A DNA stretch of 64,000 bases. Source: Candidatus Helarchaeota archaeon (GTDB taxonomy: Archaea; Asgardarchaeota; Lokiarchaeia; Helarchaeales; RDOG01). Below the pieces are notes generated by a model that had not been told where the DNA came from, did no database searches, and saw nothing but the letters and a program-made list of their open reading frames with translations. Position numbers and translations under genes: made by a program. The first letter of the stretch is position 1. Every line of letters starts with the position of its first letter. Shown piece by piece: positions 26,261 through 34,648 of this stretch. Location: NCBI GenBank assembly GCA_019058315.1, contig JAHPZH010000001.1, positions 529,536-593,535 of the forward strand, written 5' to 3'.

Positions 26261-27820
26261 CTAATCTGTATTTAATTCTTGGTAAATTTTATTCATATTT
26301 TTATAAATTTTAAGGTAAGCTTTGAATAATTTATCATATACTTTTTTATTTTGGCGTTGGGGCTGATAACTGGTCTTAATTTTTATTTTATCTTTTAAAG
26401 CATTAAAATTTTTGTATTTACCTAAACCTACTCCAGCAATCAAAGCAGCACCTATAGAGCCTGCATGAAATGGATTTTCCATTGAATTAATAACTTTCTC
26501 TGTGATATCAGCAAAAATCTGACACCAGATTTTACTGGATGCACCACCGCCAATTATGTTGATTTCTCTGACTTTACCTTTATTTCTTGAAAGTAATTCT
26601 TCCACACCTTGAAGCATCCATTTCACATGATATGCTACTCCTTCCAAAATAGCTCTTACAAAATCAGCTCTTGTATGATCTAGGCTTAAATTGAAAATTC
26701 CTCCTCTTAATGTAGTATCTAGGATTGGACATCGTTCTCCAAACATCCAAGGAGTAAAAATTAAATTATGGCTTCCTGGTGAAGAAGTTTCTGCAAATCG
26801 ATCCAAATCTTCATACGTCTCATCTTTCCCAATTTGATCTCTAACCCATTTTAGACATGCCCCAGCACTTTCTTGATGAGCAACCAACATGTATTTTTTA
26901 TCAGGATCAGGTCCTAAGACCGTGCCAGTCATAACTGCAATTTTCCGAAGACGCTTTGAAACTGGGGCTATTAACCAAGCACTAGAACCTACATATAGAT
27001 GAACTTCATTCTCTCGAACAGCCCCCGAACCAACTAATGCCGCAGACATATCACCACAACCATTAATTATGGGAATACCAGGTTTTAAATTCATTTCTTT
27101 AGCTGCTTCATCAGTTAATCCCCCGACAATATCGGTAGAATCCCCGACTTCTGGCAATTTTTCGATATCAATCTTAGCAAGATCACAAATTTTTTGAGAC
27201 CAGTTCATTTTTCCTTCATTTATATCTAGAATCCAGGAAACTGACGCACAATCTCTTGACGTAACATATTTACCTGTAGATTTATAAAGTATCCAATCCT
27301 TACAATCAAGAAATTTATAAGTATCGGCATACATTTTAGGTCTTTCATCTTTGATCCATAAAATTTTTGAAAGAATATCTTTTGGACCTGGACCTGCACC
27401 TGTGATCTTTAAAAATGTATAAATTTTTCTTATATTTTTTAGCATAGCACCCGTGGTAGTTAAATCCATAAGTCTTTTCGCTTGTTCTACTGCTCTAGAA
27501 TCCATCCAGATCATACAGTTCATTAATGGTTTGCCAGTTTTGTCAGTTGGGATTGTTCCATCCATCTGGGTAGCTGGTATTATGGCATCTACATCATCAG
27601 GATTTAAATTGGTTCTTTTTACTAAGTCAATAGTATTCTGTGTAATGGTGTTCCACCAAACGTAAGGATCTTGCTCAGCCCAATTAAGTTGCGGATAAAT
27701 TACGTCATATTCTCGAATTACTGAATCAATAATTTCAGTTTTGTCATCTTTTCCTTCTAAATTTATCAAACTAGATGCAGTTCCAGACGTTCCCATGTCA
27801 TGTGCAATAATATAACCCAT
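26261..27820 (-). CDS. FGGY-family carbohydrate kinase (xylulokinase-like)
   Basis: This 519-residue protein shows the two-domain actin-like kinase fold: the phosphate-1 motif AHDMGTSGTASSLI at the N-terminus, MDSRAVEQAKRL, the catalytic region around CGDMSAALVGSG, and the adenosine motif NIIGGGASSKIWCQIFADI near residue 415. Length and motifs match xylulokinase and its relatives, but FGGY kinases act on many sugars and polyols and the sequence does not fix which. The ATG at 27820 has TGAGGT upstream. The next gene downstream, 10 bases away, encodes a membrane protein. Most close relatives are bacterial. Confidence 0.88.
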   Translation of the reverse strand: MGYIIAHDMGTSGTASSLINLEGKDDKTEIIDSVIREYDVIYPQLNWAEQDPYVWWNTITQNTIDLVKRTNLNPDDVDAIIPATQMDGTIPTDKTGKPLMNCMIWMDSRAVEQAKRLMDLTTTGAMLKNIRKIYTFLKITGAGPGPKDILSKILWIKDERPKMYADTYKFLDCKDWILYKSTGKYVTSRDCASVSWILDINEGKMNWSQKICDLAKIDIEKLPEVGDSTDIVGGLTDEAAKEMNLKPGIPIINGCGDMSAALVGSGAVRENEVHLYVGSSAWLIAPVSKRLRKIAVMTGTVLGPDPDKKYMLVAHQESAGACLKWVRDQIGKDETYEDLDRFAETSSPGSHNLIFTPWMFGERCPILDTTLRGGIFNLSLDHTRADFVRAILEGVAYHVKWMLQGVEELLSRNKGKVREINIIGGGASSKIWCQIFADITEKVINSMENPFHAGSIGAALIAGVGLGKYKNFNALKDKIKIKTSYQPQRQNKKVYDKLFKAYLKIYKNMNKIYQELNTD

Positions 27821-27962
27821 TAAATTACCTCATTATACCAAAAAATTTACAAATTTTAATTCAAAACACTTAAAATAATTAAAATAGACTTATTGATAAT
27901 AAGTTTTTATAACTTTAATTTATTACTTTCTAATTTGTATAATTTCATTTGAAGTGAATAAT

Positions 27963-29333
27963 ATGTCGAAATTAAATTGGGCAACACGTTTGGATAATTA
28001 TATATGGATGGACGAGATAAACAGCAAAAATGCTGCAGATGCAGTAAAAGCAGCTAATGCTTTAATGATTCTCAAGGATAAAGAGGCTATCTATTCTTTA
28101 CTCGATACAATAGAAACAAGAATAAAAGATACTAGAGAAAGTTATGTTGATCTATTAGTTGAAATAAGAATAACTAAGAAGCTCTCTAATCTAAGAGACA
28201 AACTTAGGGACGAATCTAGGAAAGTAGAATTTTCAAGAAATGTATTAGATCCTCTTAGAAAATATTTAAGAGCACAAAAAACCAAGGAAGAAAAGGACTT
28301 AGAAACAGATCAGATAAAAAATATAGAAACAAAATTAAATGCAGTCTCTAATTATATCAGAGAATTAAAAAACAGTTTTAATAGTGCAATTCGAGAAGTA
28401 AACCCAAAAAAAGAATTAGAAAAGATGAATATTTCTTCAGGACGTGAAAAAGGTGCACTTGAGTCCTTTTTAAAAGATATTGAAAGCTTAGATAATTTTT
28501 CTGAAAGAGATAAAACAATTGAAGATATAAAGAATTTTTATGAAAACGAAAGTAATTTTTATGATCTTTCAAAAGCAATTTTTGATATATTAGTTAAAAT
28601 GGCAGAAGGAGTTCCAATACAACCATTTATTAATAAATTAAAATCAATTGGTAATGATCTAGGGAATCAATTCGCGGACGCTTTGGCTGAATTAGGCGAG
28701 GCGAAATTTTTAGAAAAAGTAGAAAATGCAAAAAAATCTAATGAACAATTTGAAGATTTAATGCTCCCATTATTAGACCAATTTGACGAACTTTCAGGGA
28801 AAAATGTTTCCGTTCAATTTCAAACTATTATTACTAAGCATATTGACAATGCAAAAGTTCTTATTGCAATAATTCAAGCCCTTGGGGCGATATGTACCGA
28901 AAATGAAGCTACTCAAGCTTTATTAGACTTACTAAATTCTCTAGATCTTAAAACACAGAAGAAATTTCTTGATTTAATTATAGAGCAAAAACCAGCTTTA
29001 GAAATCTCATATGGCAATTTAAAATGTAAATACGAACTAATTATAACAGAAATATTTAAAGCGTTAGGAAAATTCAAAGACAAATCAATTGTTGATCGAA
29101 TTCTTCAATTATTAAATTCCGATAATATCATTATAAAAAGGAAAGCCATCATTCTATTAGCTCAATTGGGAGATTCCAAGACCATAAAAGAATTAACCTC
29201 GTTTTTAAATGATGAGGATTTGCAAGTCCAAGAATACGCAATGATAGCACTAAAACAAATGGTTCCCTTTTTAAAAGGAATGGATAAATCAGAGATTTTA
29301 AATAATATTAATTTAGATTATGCAAAAAAGTAA
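27963..29333 (+). CDS. Coiled-coil protein with C-terminal HEAT repeats
   Basis: Residues 1-130 are helical and contain coiled-coil stretches, the middle is mostly helical, and residues about 285-455 are HEAT-like repeats, seen in ITEIFKALGKFKDKSIVDRI and AIILLAQLGDSKTIKELTSF. HEAT repeats form curved surfaces that bind proteins. No enzyme domain is present. The start is probably ATG 27963 rather than GTG 27954. It is divergent from the FGGY kinase and belongs to a set of eukaryote-like scaffold proteins in this window. Confidence 0.78.
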   Translation: MSKLNWATRLDNYIWMDEINSKNAADAVKAANALMILKDKEAIYSLLDTIETRIKDTRESYVDLLVEIRITKKLSNLRDKLRDESRKVEFSRNVLDPLRKYLRAQKTKEEKDLETDQIKNIETKLNAVSNYIRELKNSFNSAIREVNPKKELEKMNISSGREKGALESFLKDIESLDNFSERDKTIEDIKNFYENESNFYDLSKAIFDILVKMAEGVPIQPFINKLKSIGNDLGNQFADALAELGEAKFLEKVENAKKSNEQFEDLMLPLLDQFDELSGKNVSVQFQTIITKHIDNAKVLIAIIQALGAICTENEATQALLDLLNSLDLKTQKKFLDLIIEQKPALEISYGNLKCKYELIITEIFKALGKFKDKSIVDRILQLLNSDNIIIKRKAIILLAQLGDSKTIKELTSFLNDEDLQVQEYAMIALKQMVPFLKGMDKSEILNNINLDYAKK

Positions 29334-29501
29334 AATTTCTCTTTTTTTCAAATCAATTTATTTTGTGAAACGTTCCCTTATTGGATAACTATATATTTGA
29401 TGGATCATTAATATTGATAAATTGAATTAACTCGAATTATTTATCATTTTGAGTTTCTTACTTCACGATTCAAATAGAATATGTCAAAGAGGCGTTTTTA
29501 A

Positions 29502-30014
29502 TTGAGTTTAGAAGATAAAATTGGCAAACTTGAAAAAGCTTTGAACGAGATTAAACAAAGATTAGTAAAAGTTGAACAAAAAGTAGGGATTTCCCAATCA
29601 AGTACTGGGATAAAACCATCAGAAAAACTTGTCGCTCCCATTCCGAAACCCTCATTACCCAGTGCCCCTATACCAAAACCTAAATCAAGCACTCCTTCGG
29701 CTCCAATTCCTAAACCTGCATCAAATACTCCTTCAGCTCCAATTCCCCAACCTGCATCTACAGCATCTAATATTGATTTAAAACCTACTGTTAGGAAAAA
29801 ACAAATAATAAAACAAGCATTACCTAGAGGAGGAGCAACAAGCCAAATTAAAGCTAAAAAGGGAGTTTTTCATTGTCCACAATGCGATAGTGATTATTAT
29901 GAGGAGCTTGAGGATAAAACAAAGCCATTATATACAATGGGCCCTGGCATTGCAATTTACAAAAAGAAACTCCGTTGCTGGAATTGTGGGCATGAGTGGC
30001 CGAAACCATCTTAA
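29502..30014 (+). CDS. Coiled-coil/Pro-rich/zinc-ribbon protein
   Basis: The protein has three parts: an N-terminal coiled coil (residues 1-30), a Pro/Ser-rich linker built from four copies of an APIPKPxSxTPS-like unit (about 45-90), and a C-terminal zinc ribbon with CPQCDSD and CWNCGHEW. The zinc ribbon resembles those in transcription and translation proteins, but the protein as a whole is unnamed. The repeated linker would act as a flexible spacer. The TTG at 29502 has GAGG upstream at suitable distance. It follows the HEAT-repeat gene after 168 bases with nothing notable between them. Confidence 0.75.
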   Translation: MSLEDKIGKLEKALNEIKQRLVKVEQKVGISQSSTGIKPSEKLVAPIPKPSLPSAPIPKPKSSTPSAPIPKPASNTPSAPIPQPASTASNIDLKPTVRKKQIIKQALPRGGATSQIKAKKGVFHCPQCDSDYYEELEDKTKPLYTMGPGIAIYKKKLRCWNCGHEWPKPS

Positions 30015-30255
30015 CCTTAATTTAATATACAACTAATATATTAAGTCAATTTCTCTTTTTTTAATATGATTCATTTGTTAATTTAAAAAATGAATTATTT
30101 TATTCACTTGATAGTCGAAAAATATGTCACCCAAAAAATTGATGACACATAATATTTTTTTTTAAAAGAGTAATATACCTCTAGTAATCTATAATATCTT
30201 TTTTTCTTTTCTCTATATAGTAAAAAGGAAGAAACGTTATTAATCTTAACATTTA

Positions 30256-30765
30256 TTATAATTTTAAACTCAGCTGGTCTGCGTTTTCACCCCACGAATA
30301 GAAATGATTTATTGTCTTTACAAATTTAAAATTCAATTTTTTATAGAATTTATACGCATCTTTATTGGATTCTTGAACATGAAGATAAATTTCCTTTACT
30401 TTAGGATGTTTTTTGAGATTATCAATTAATTTATTTATGAGTAATTTGCCAATTCCTTGTCTACGATAATCTTCTAAAACTCCAATTGCATAAACCAAAG
30501 CAGAATTTTTCTTTACCTCTCCTCCATTTATATCTACTAAAATAAAAGCAACTATTTTATTTTCAAGACTGTCCTCGGCAACTAGAAATAAATCTGGATG
30601 TTTCTTATGGTAAATATTAAATAAATATGAAAAGGAAACCCTTAAGGTAGCAGAATTAACCACATCAACTTGATCAAAATCCTTACGGGTATATTCCCTA
30701 CAAATTATATTATTCACAGAATCCATATTTGTCGATTTTCCATTTTTTTTTGATATTAAAACCAT
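30256..30765 (-). CDS. GNAT-family N-acetyltransferase (RimI-like)
   Basis: GNAT enzymes transfer an acetyl group from acetyl-CoA to amines. The acetyl-CoA-binding motif is RRQGIGKLLINKLI (near residue 110), followed by IYLHVQESNKDAYKFYKKLN, the usual B motif of the RimI/Ard1 group. The N-terminal part matches the domain start, ICREYTRKDFDQVDVV. The substrate is probably a protein N-terminus, by similarity of the group only. ATG 30765 and an internal ATG (30726) are both possible. Two other GNAT genes in the window, at 53341 and 58112, are distinct. Confidence 0.85.
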   Translation of the reverse strand: MVLISKKNGKSTNMDSVNNIICREYTRKDFDQVDVVNSATLRVSFSYLFNIYHKKHPDLFLVAEDSLENKIVAFILVDINGGEVKKNSALVYAIGVLEDYRRQGIGKLLINKLIDNLKKHPKVKEIYLHVQESNKDAYKFYKKLNFKFVKTINHFYSWGENADQLSLKL

Positions 30766-30856
30766 TTTGTTTAAAACTGATTTTTTATATCAAATATTTA
30801 AAATTTATTAGATTTAAAGTAGTTTTAAATGTAAAAGAAAATGAGGTAGAATTTAA

Positions 30857-31546
30857 TTGGCAAGTCCTTTTCGTGTTTATGAAAATATCTATTGTATTGG
30901 AGGTGGCAGCATTTCAAGTGCCGGCGATTGCATGGTTTATCTTATTGATATGAAAAAAAATAACCTTGTTTTAATTGATTCTGGAGTAACAAATTTTAAT
31001 AGAATTGTAGATAATATTAAAACTCTAAATTTTGATCCAAATAATCTTACTGCCCATATTATAACACATTGCCATATAGATCACATTGGAAATTCTGCTC
31101 ATTTCAAGAAATCATTTAATTTAAAAGTCTATGCACATGAACTTGACGTAGAACCAATTGAAAAAGGCGGTTCAAAGACAGGAGCAAGTTTTTATGGAGT
31201 TAATTATGAACCTGTAGAAATCGATCAAAAGTTTACAACAAGAGAGGGAGAGGAGATTTTACATATTGGAGAATATGACCTTCATATTCTTCATATTCCT
31301 GGGCATACACCAGGGGGTATAGCACCCTATATTGATATCGGTGGAAAACGAGTCATTTTTGCTCAAGATGTTCATGGTCCGCTTTTTCCTGCATTCGGTT
31401 CAGATAGAAAACAATTTGTCAAGTCTTTAAAAAGAATGCAAGATTTAAATGCTGATATTCTTTGTGAAGGACATTTCGGAATATATGATAGTAAGGACAA
31501 AGTTAAAGAATATATTGGCAGCTACATTTCTCAATTCTCAAGATAA
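30857..31546 (+). CDS. Metallo-beta-lactamase-fold hydrolase
   Basis: The metal motif THCHIDHIGNS (near residue 75), His in HIPGHTPGG, Asp in FAQDVHGP and His in CEGHFGIY give the full two-metal site of the family, so the protein should be an active hydrolase, glyoxalase-II-like in length (229). The substrate cannot be read from the sequence; thioesters and phosphodiesters are common for this group. It starts with TTG nine bases after GAGGT and is divergent from the GNAT gene. The ERCC4 nuclease gene follows after about 120 bases. Confidence 0.87.
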   Translation: MASPFRVYENIYCIGGGSISSAGDCMVYLIDMKKNNLVLIDSGVTNFNRIVDNIKTLNFDPNNLTAHIITHCHIDHIGNSAHFKKSFNLKVYAHELDVEPIEKGGSKTGASFYGVNYEPVEIDQKFTTREGEEILHIGEYDLHILHIPGHTPGGIAPYIDIGGKRVIFAQDVHGPLFPAFGSDRKQFVKSLKRMQDLNADILCEGHFGIYDSKDKVKEYIGSYISQFSR

Positions 31547-31667
31547 ATTATTTAATTTTTATTTCTTAAATAATATCATTTATATTATGGTCTGATTCAT
31601 TTAATAAAATAAATTGATAAGCTTCTTTTTGGAGTTCTATAATGAAATTAAATTGGATGTAAGATCT

Positions 31668-32402
31668 ATGGAAAAAAAATTTCAAATCATAATCGATAAG
31701 AGAGAACCAAAAAAAATTATTGATTTACTCAAACAAGAAGAAATTGAAGTTAAGACGCAAAATTTAGATGTAGGGGACTATATTATTTCTGATTCTTTGG
31801 CCGTCGAAAGAAAATCAGGTCGTGACCTAGTTTCTTCAATAACTCAAGATAGAAGAAATTTGTTTGAGCAATTGATGCGGCTCTCAGAAACATATGAACT
31901 ACCAATTCTACTAATTGAAAATTTAAAAGCTGCTTTTAAATCTCAAATGGATCCTGCATCCATCTATGGAGTTATCACCAGTATTGCACAAAGAAATCGA
32001 ATTCCTATCATTCCTACCCTTAATTATAAAGATACGGTATTAGCTCTAAAAAGAATGGTTATTAGGGAACAAAAAGAAGAGGAAGAGCCTTTTGTAATAG
32101 CAAGAAGAGCCCCAAAGACAATGTCACATGAAGAACGCCAAACTTTTTATTTGGAGGGACTTTATAATATAGGACCAAAACGTGCACAACAATTATTGGA
32201 CACCTTTACAACCCCAAATGGAGTTCATAAAGCGATAAAAAATACCAAAATATTATATACGAAAACTGGAAAAGTAAAAGGAATTGAGGGTGAACTATGT
32301 AAGGTCAAAGGCATCGGTCCCAATTTTGTTATAAAAAATAAAAAATTATTATTTAATATAGAAGTAAACAACTCAAAACTTCAAAAAAAATTAAAAAATT
32401 AG
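31668..32402 (+). CDS. ERCC4/XPF-type structure-specific nuclease
   Basis: The N-terminal half has the ERCC4 nuclease motifs: IDKREPKK, GDYIISDSLAVERKSGRDLV (the ERKxxxD catalytic core) and QDRRNLFEQLMRL. The C-terminal half has helix-hairpin-helix units (YNIGPKRAQQLL and KVKGIGPNF) that bind branched DNA. The helicase domain of euryarchaeal Hef is absent, as in the short crenarchaeal XPF. It probably cuts 3'-flap and fork structures in repair, as known members do, and would need PCNA in some species. The ATG at 31668 is the start at the conserved domain boundary. A separate SF2 helicase lies at 41.4 kb. Confidence 0.9.
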   Translation: MEKKFQIIIDKREPKKIIDLLKQEEIEVKTQNLDVGDYIISDSLAVERKSGRDLVSSITQDRRNLFEQLMRLSETYELPILLIENLKAAFKSQMDPASIYGVITSIAQRNRIPIIPTLNYKDTVLALKRMVIREQKEEEEPFVIARRAPKTMSHEERQTFYLEGLYNIGPKRAQQLLDTFTTPNGVHKAIKNTKILYTKTGKVKGIEGELCKVKGIGPNFVIKNKKLLFNIEVNNSKLQKKLKN

Positions 32403-32429
32403 CTAAAATCTAACAAATAGTATTAATAA

Positions 32430-33017
32430 TTAGTCTGATTTGGGTTTTGCTCGACGTTTTAAAATTTTAGGTTCCTTAACATATGGTGGACGGGGTTTGA
32501 AGTTTGGAGGCTTTGGTAGTCTGGCGACTATTCTCGCGGGATTTCCTGCGACCATAGTAAAGTCAGGGACATTTTTAGAAACTACACTACCACTTGCTAC
32601 AACAGCCCCTTCTCCTATAATGACTCCTCCTAAAATTGTTGATCTGATTCCAATCCATGCTTTTCTTTTTATTATTGTTGGTCTTGGGAACATCGGAGCC
32701 TGTGTTGGATATTGACCTTCTTTCATTCTCATTATTTCTTTTCCATGTGCCACAATAATAGTGTAAGCTGCTATTTGGGCCCCATCTTGAATAATTACTT
32801 GAGAAGGAAATTGATCTTCAATATAGACATTTCTACCAAGCCATACATTTTTACCGATTCTCACTCCTCGAGCTTTATTCAATCTTGCTCGTAAACCTCC
32901 TCCAGGAATGAAACTAGAAATAATATTTACAAAACGAGAAAGTAAATGCCCTAATTTGCTTCTTTTCCTTCTCAATTTTTTTGAAAGTTTTGAATGATAT
33001 AGATCCCTTTTAGACAA
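32430..33017 (-). CDS. Left-handed beta-helix (hexapeptide-repeat) acyltransferase
   Basis: Residues 45-160 contain hexapeptide repeats such as VRIGKNVWLGRNVYI and TILGGVIIGEGAVVASGS, typical of O-acyltransferases that acetylate sugars, and end in the family's VPDFTMVAGNPARIV. A basic N-terminal extension of about 40 residues and a Pro/Lys-rich tail flank the repeats. The start is TTG at 33017. It follows the phosphopantetheinyl transferase gene by 17 bases on the same strand, so it may belong to the acyl-carrier locus and acylate a surface sugar. This is inferred from position. Confidence 0.85.
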   Translation of the reverse strand: MSKRDLYHSKLSKKLRRKRSKLGHLLSRFVNIISSFIPGGGLRARLNKARGVRIGKNVWLGRNVYIEDQFPSQVIIQDGAQIAAYTIIVAHGKEIMRMKEGQYPTQAPMFPRPTIIKRKAWIGIRSTILGGVIIGEGAVVASGSVVSKNVPDFTMVAGNPARIVARLPKPPNFKPRPPYVKEPKILKRRAKPKSD

Positions 33018-33034
33018 ATTGAATCACAATAATT

Positions 33035-33829
33035 CTAATTCTTATTTATTCTTTTAGCAATTGCTATAATATAATTGTCTTCCTTTATTATTTTTATAAA
33101 ATAAATTTCCATTTTGTTCTGATTATTAATATTTACGAAGATTTTATTATTTCTTATAAAAATATGCGTTTTACGAAAATCTAATTTTAATCCAAGACCA
33201 GAAGCTTTAGAAACTGCTTCTTTTATACACCAAAAAGTAGTGCAAATTTCACTTTCAGAAGATTTTAAAGCTCTATAATTAGTAAAACATTTGAAAATTT
33301 TTAAAAAATCCTTAATCGTCAAGATTTTCTTTATTAAACTAGGTGAAAAATTCCTAATTTTCTCGATATCAACACCTATTTGATCAAAACTGGCAATAGC
33401 TACAATTTTATCTTGAGAATGTGAGATTGAAAAATTTATTTCTTTAATGTTTAATATTCCAGAAATGTTTAATACTGGTTTATTTGGAGAATTATTCAAA
33501 ATTTCAATTTCATTATAGGGATAATAACTCAAATTTGAATATTTTAACAATTTTATTATTGAGATCTTTGCCAATATCCTACCATATAACCAAGAAAATT
33601 TCTTTTTCTTATTTAAATATTCATTAACTTCCCGATTTGTAAAAAAATTTTTGAAAAATTCCTGATTTTCTAAATGTGAGAGATAAACATCTTCTTTCTT
33701 ACTAAGAGAAATTAATAAAATAACTAATTCTCCATCTATTACGAAAATAACTTCTTTAAAGTCAAATAGATGAATTAATCTAGAATTTAATTGATTGAAA
33801 TTTGAAATTTGGCCTCCAAGGTCTAACAA
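33035..33829 (-). CDS. Sfp-type 4'-phosphopantetheinyl transferase
   Basis: This enzyme would attach the phosphopantetheine arm to a carrier protein serine. The family motifs are present in order: NFSISHSQDKIVAIAS, GVDIEKI and WCIKEAVSKASGLGL, with the magnesium-binding Asp and Glu residues of GxDxE and the WxxKEA motif. The 264-residue length suits the Sfp/AcpT class. The acyl carrier protein at 34409-34648 is the obvious substrate. It starts with TTG seven bases after GGAG and is divergent from the MaoC gene, 77 bases apart. Few archaea have this enzyme with a carrier protein. Confidence 0.9.
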   Translation of the reverse strand: MLDLGGQISNFNQLNSRLIHLFDFKEVIFVIDGELVILLISLSKKEDVYLSHLENQEFFKNFFTNREVNEYLNKKKKFSWLYGRILAKISIIKLLKYSNLSYYPYNEIEILNNSPNKPVLNISGILNIKEINFSISHSQDKIVAIASFDQIGVDIEKIRNFSPSLIKKILTIKDFLKIFKCFTNYRALKSSESEICTTFWCIKEAVSKASGLGLKLDFRKTHIFIRNNKIFVNINNQNKMEIYFIKIIKEDNYIIAIAKRINKN

Positions 33830-33844
33830 AAAATATCTCCAACA

Positions 33845-33890
33845 TTAAAATTTATATTTATTCAAAAAATAGAGATCTATTTATATTAAT
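33845..33890. promoter_or_regulatory. Divergent promoter region of the acyl-carrier locus
   Basis: The 77-base gap between the phosphopantetheinyl transferase and MaoC starts carries TATA-like boxes: AATTTATATTTATT (33849-33862, usable in either direction) and CTATTTATATTA (33878-33889). Sharing this promoter region would co-regulate both arms. The assignment rests on pattern only. Confidence 0.35.
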
Positions 33891-33906
33891 TTATAAGGTT
33901 GAAATT

Positions 33907-34311
33907 ATGAATATAGAAATTGGAAAAACAGCGGAATTTTCAAAAACAATCACTGAAGATGACGTAAAGAAAATGGTAGTAATTTCTGGGGATGATAATC
34001 CAATTCATCTCGACGAGGAATTTGCAAAAAGAACTATATATAGAGGAAGAATAGCACATGGTCTACTCTCGTTGGGTTTGGTCTCCGCAGCATTGACTAA
34101 ACTTTTTGGACCAGGAAATATTTGGTTGAATCAAACTTTTTCTTTTACAAAACCGATTCACATTGGAGATACACTAAAAGCAAAATTAAAAATCATCTCT
34201 ATAGATAAAAGAAAAGTTTGTACTGTGGAAACTTTGGTTTATAATCAAAATGATGAATTAGTTTTAGATGGTAAAGCTGAATCAAAAGTTGCTTATATTA
34301 AAAAAAAGTGA
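33907..34311 (+). CDS. MaoC-like (R)-specific enoyl hydratase/dehydratase
   Basis: The 134-residue hot-dog protein contains DDNPIHLDEEFAKRT, the hydratase-2 motif with catalytic Asp and His, and HGLLSLGLVSA in its central helix. Such enzymes hydrate or dehydrate enoyl-CoA or enoyl-ACP. The ATG at 33907 with AAGG nine bases upstream is the proper start; longer readings begin in the divergent promoter. It precedes the acyl carrier protein gene by about 85 bases and is the first gene of the plus-strand operon. Chain elongation enzymes (ketosynthase) are missing from the locus. Confidence 0.88.
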   Translation: MNIEIGKTAEFSKTITEDDVKKMVVISGDDNPIHLDEEFAKRTIYRGRIAHGLLSLGLVSAALTKLFGPGNIWLNQTFSFTKPIHIGDTLKAKLKIISIDKRKVCTVETLVYNQNDELVLDGKAESKVAYIKKK

Positions 34312-34408
34312 AAAAGTCTTGAACCATTAAAAAAAAATAGTTTGAATAACCTTTAATTACAAAATATTTAGAAAATATCATATAACTGCTTGATAGTTGA
34401 TTAAAGTC

Positions 34409-34648
34409 ATGGTTAACTTGGAAAAATTCTTGGAGTATGTCTCCGAAGTATTCGAAATAGATCAGTCAGAAATATCTGATGAGCTAACTCCTGATGATAT
34501 TGAAGTTTGGGATTCCATTTCTCATATGGACTTAATGGCAAAATTCGAAGAAGAGTGGGGAGTTACATTTGATGTAGAGGAACTAACGGAAATGGAAACA
34601 ATCGGCCTTATTAAGAAAGCTTTGATCCGTCACGGAGTTGAATTATGA
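34409..34648 (+). CDS. Acyl carrier protein
   Basis: An acidic four-helix carrier protein of about 79 residues. The phosphopantetheine attachment site is the serine in WDSISHMDLMA (Ser36 from this ATG), with the usual Asp before it. Its VTFDVEELTEMETIG segment matches helix III of the family. The stop codon overlaps the start of the acyl-activating ligase (ATGA), so the two are translationally coupled. A TTG at 34397 is an alternative start. Acyl carrier proteins are absent from most archaea, and the near neighbours, including a phosphopantetheinyl transferase, show it is functional equipment. Confidence 0.93.
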   Translation: MVNLEKFLEYVSEVFEIDQSEISDELTPDDIEVWDSISHMDLMAKFEEEWGVTFDVEELTEMETIGLIKKALIRHGVEL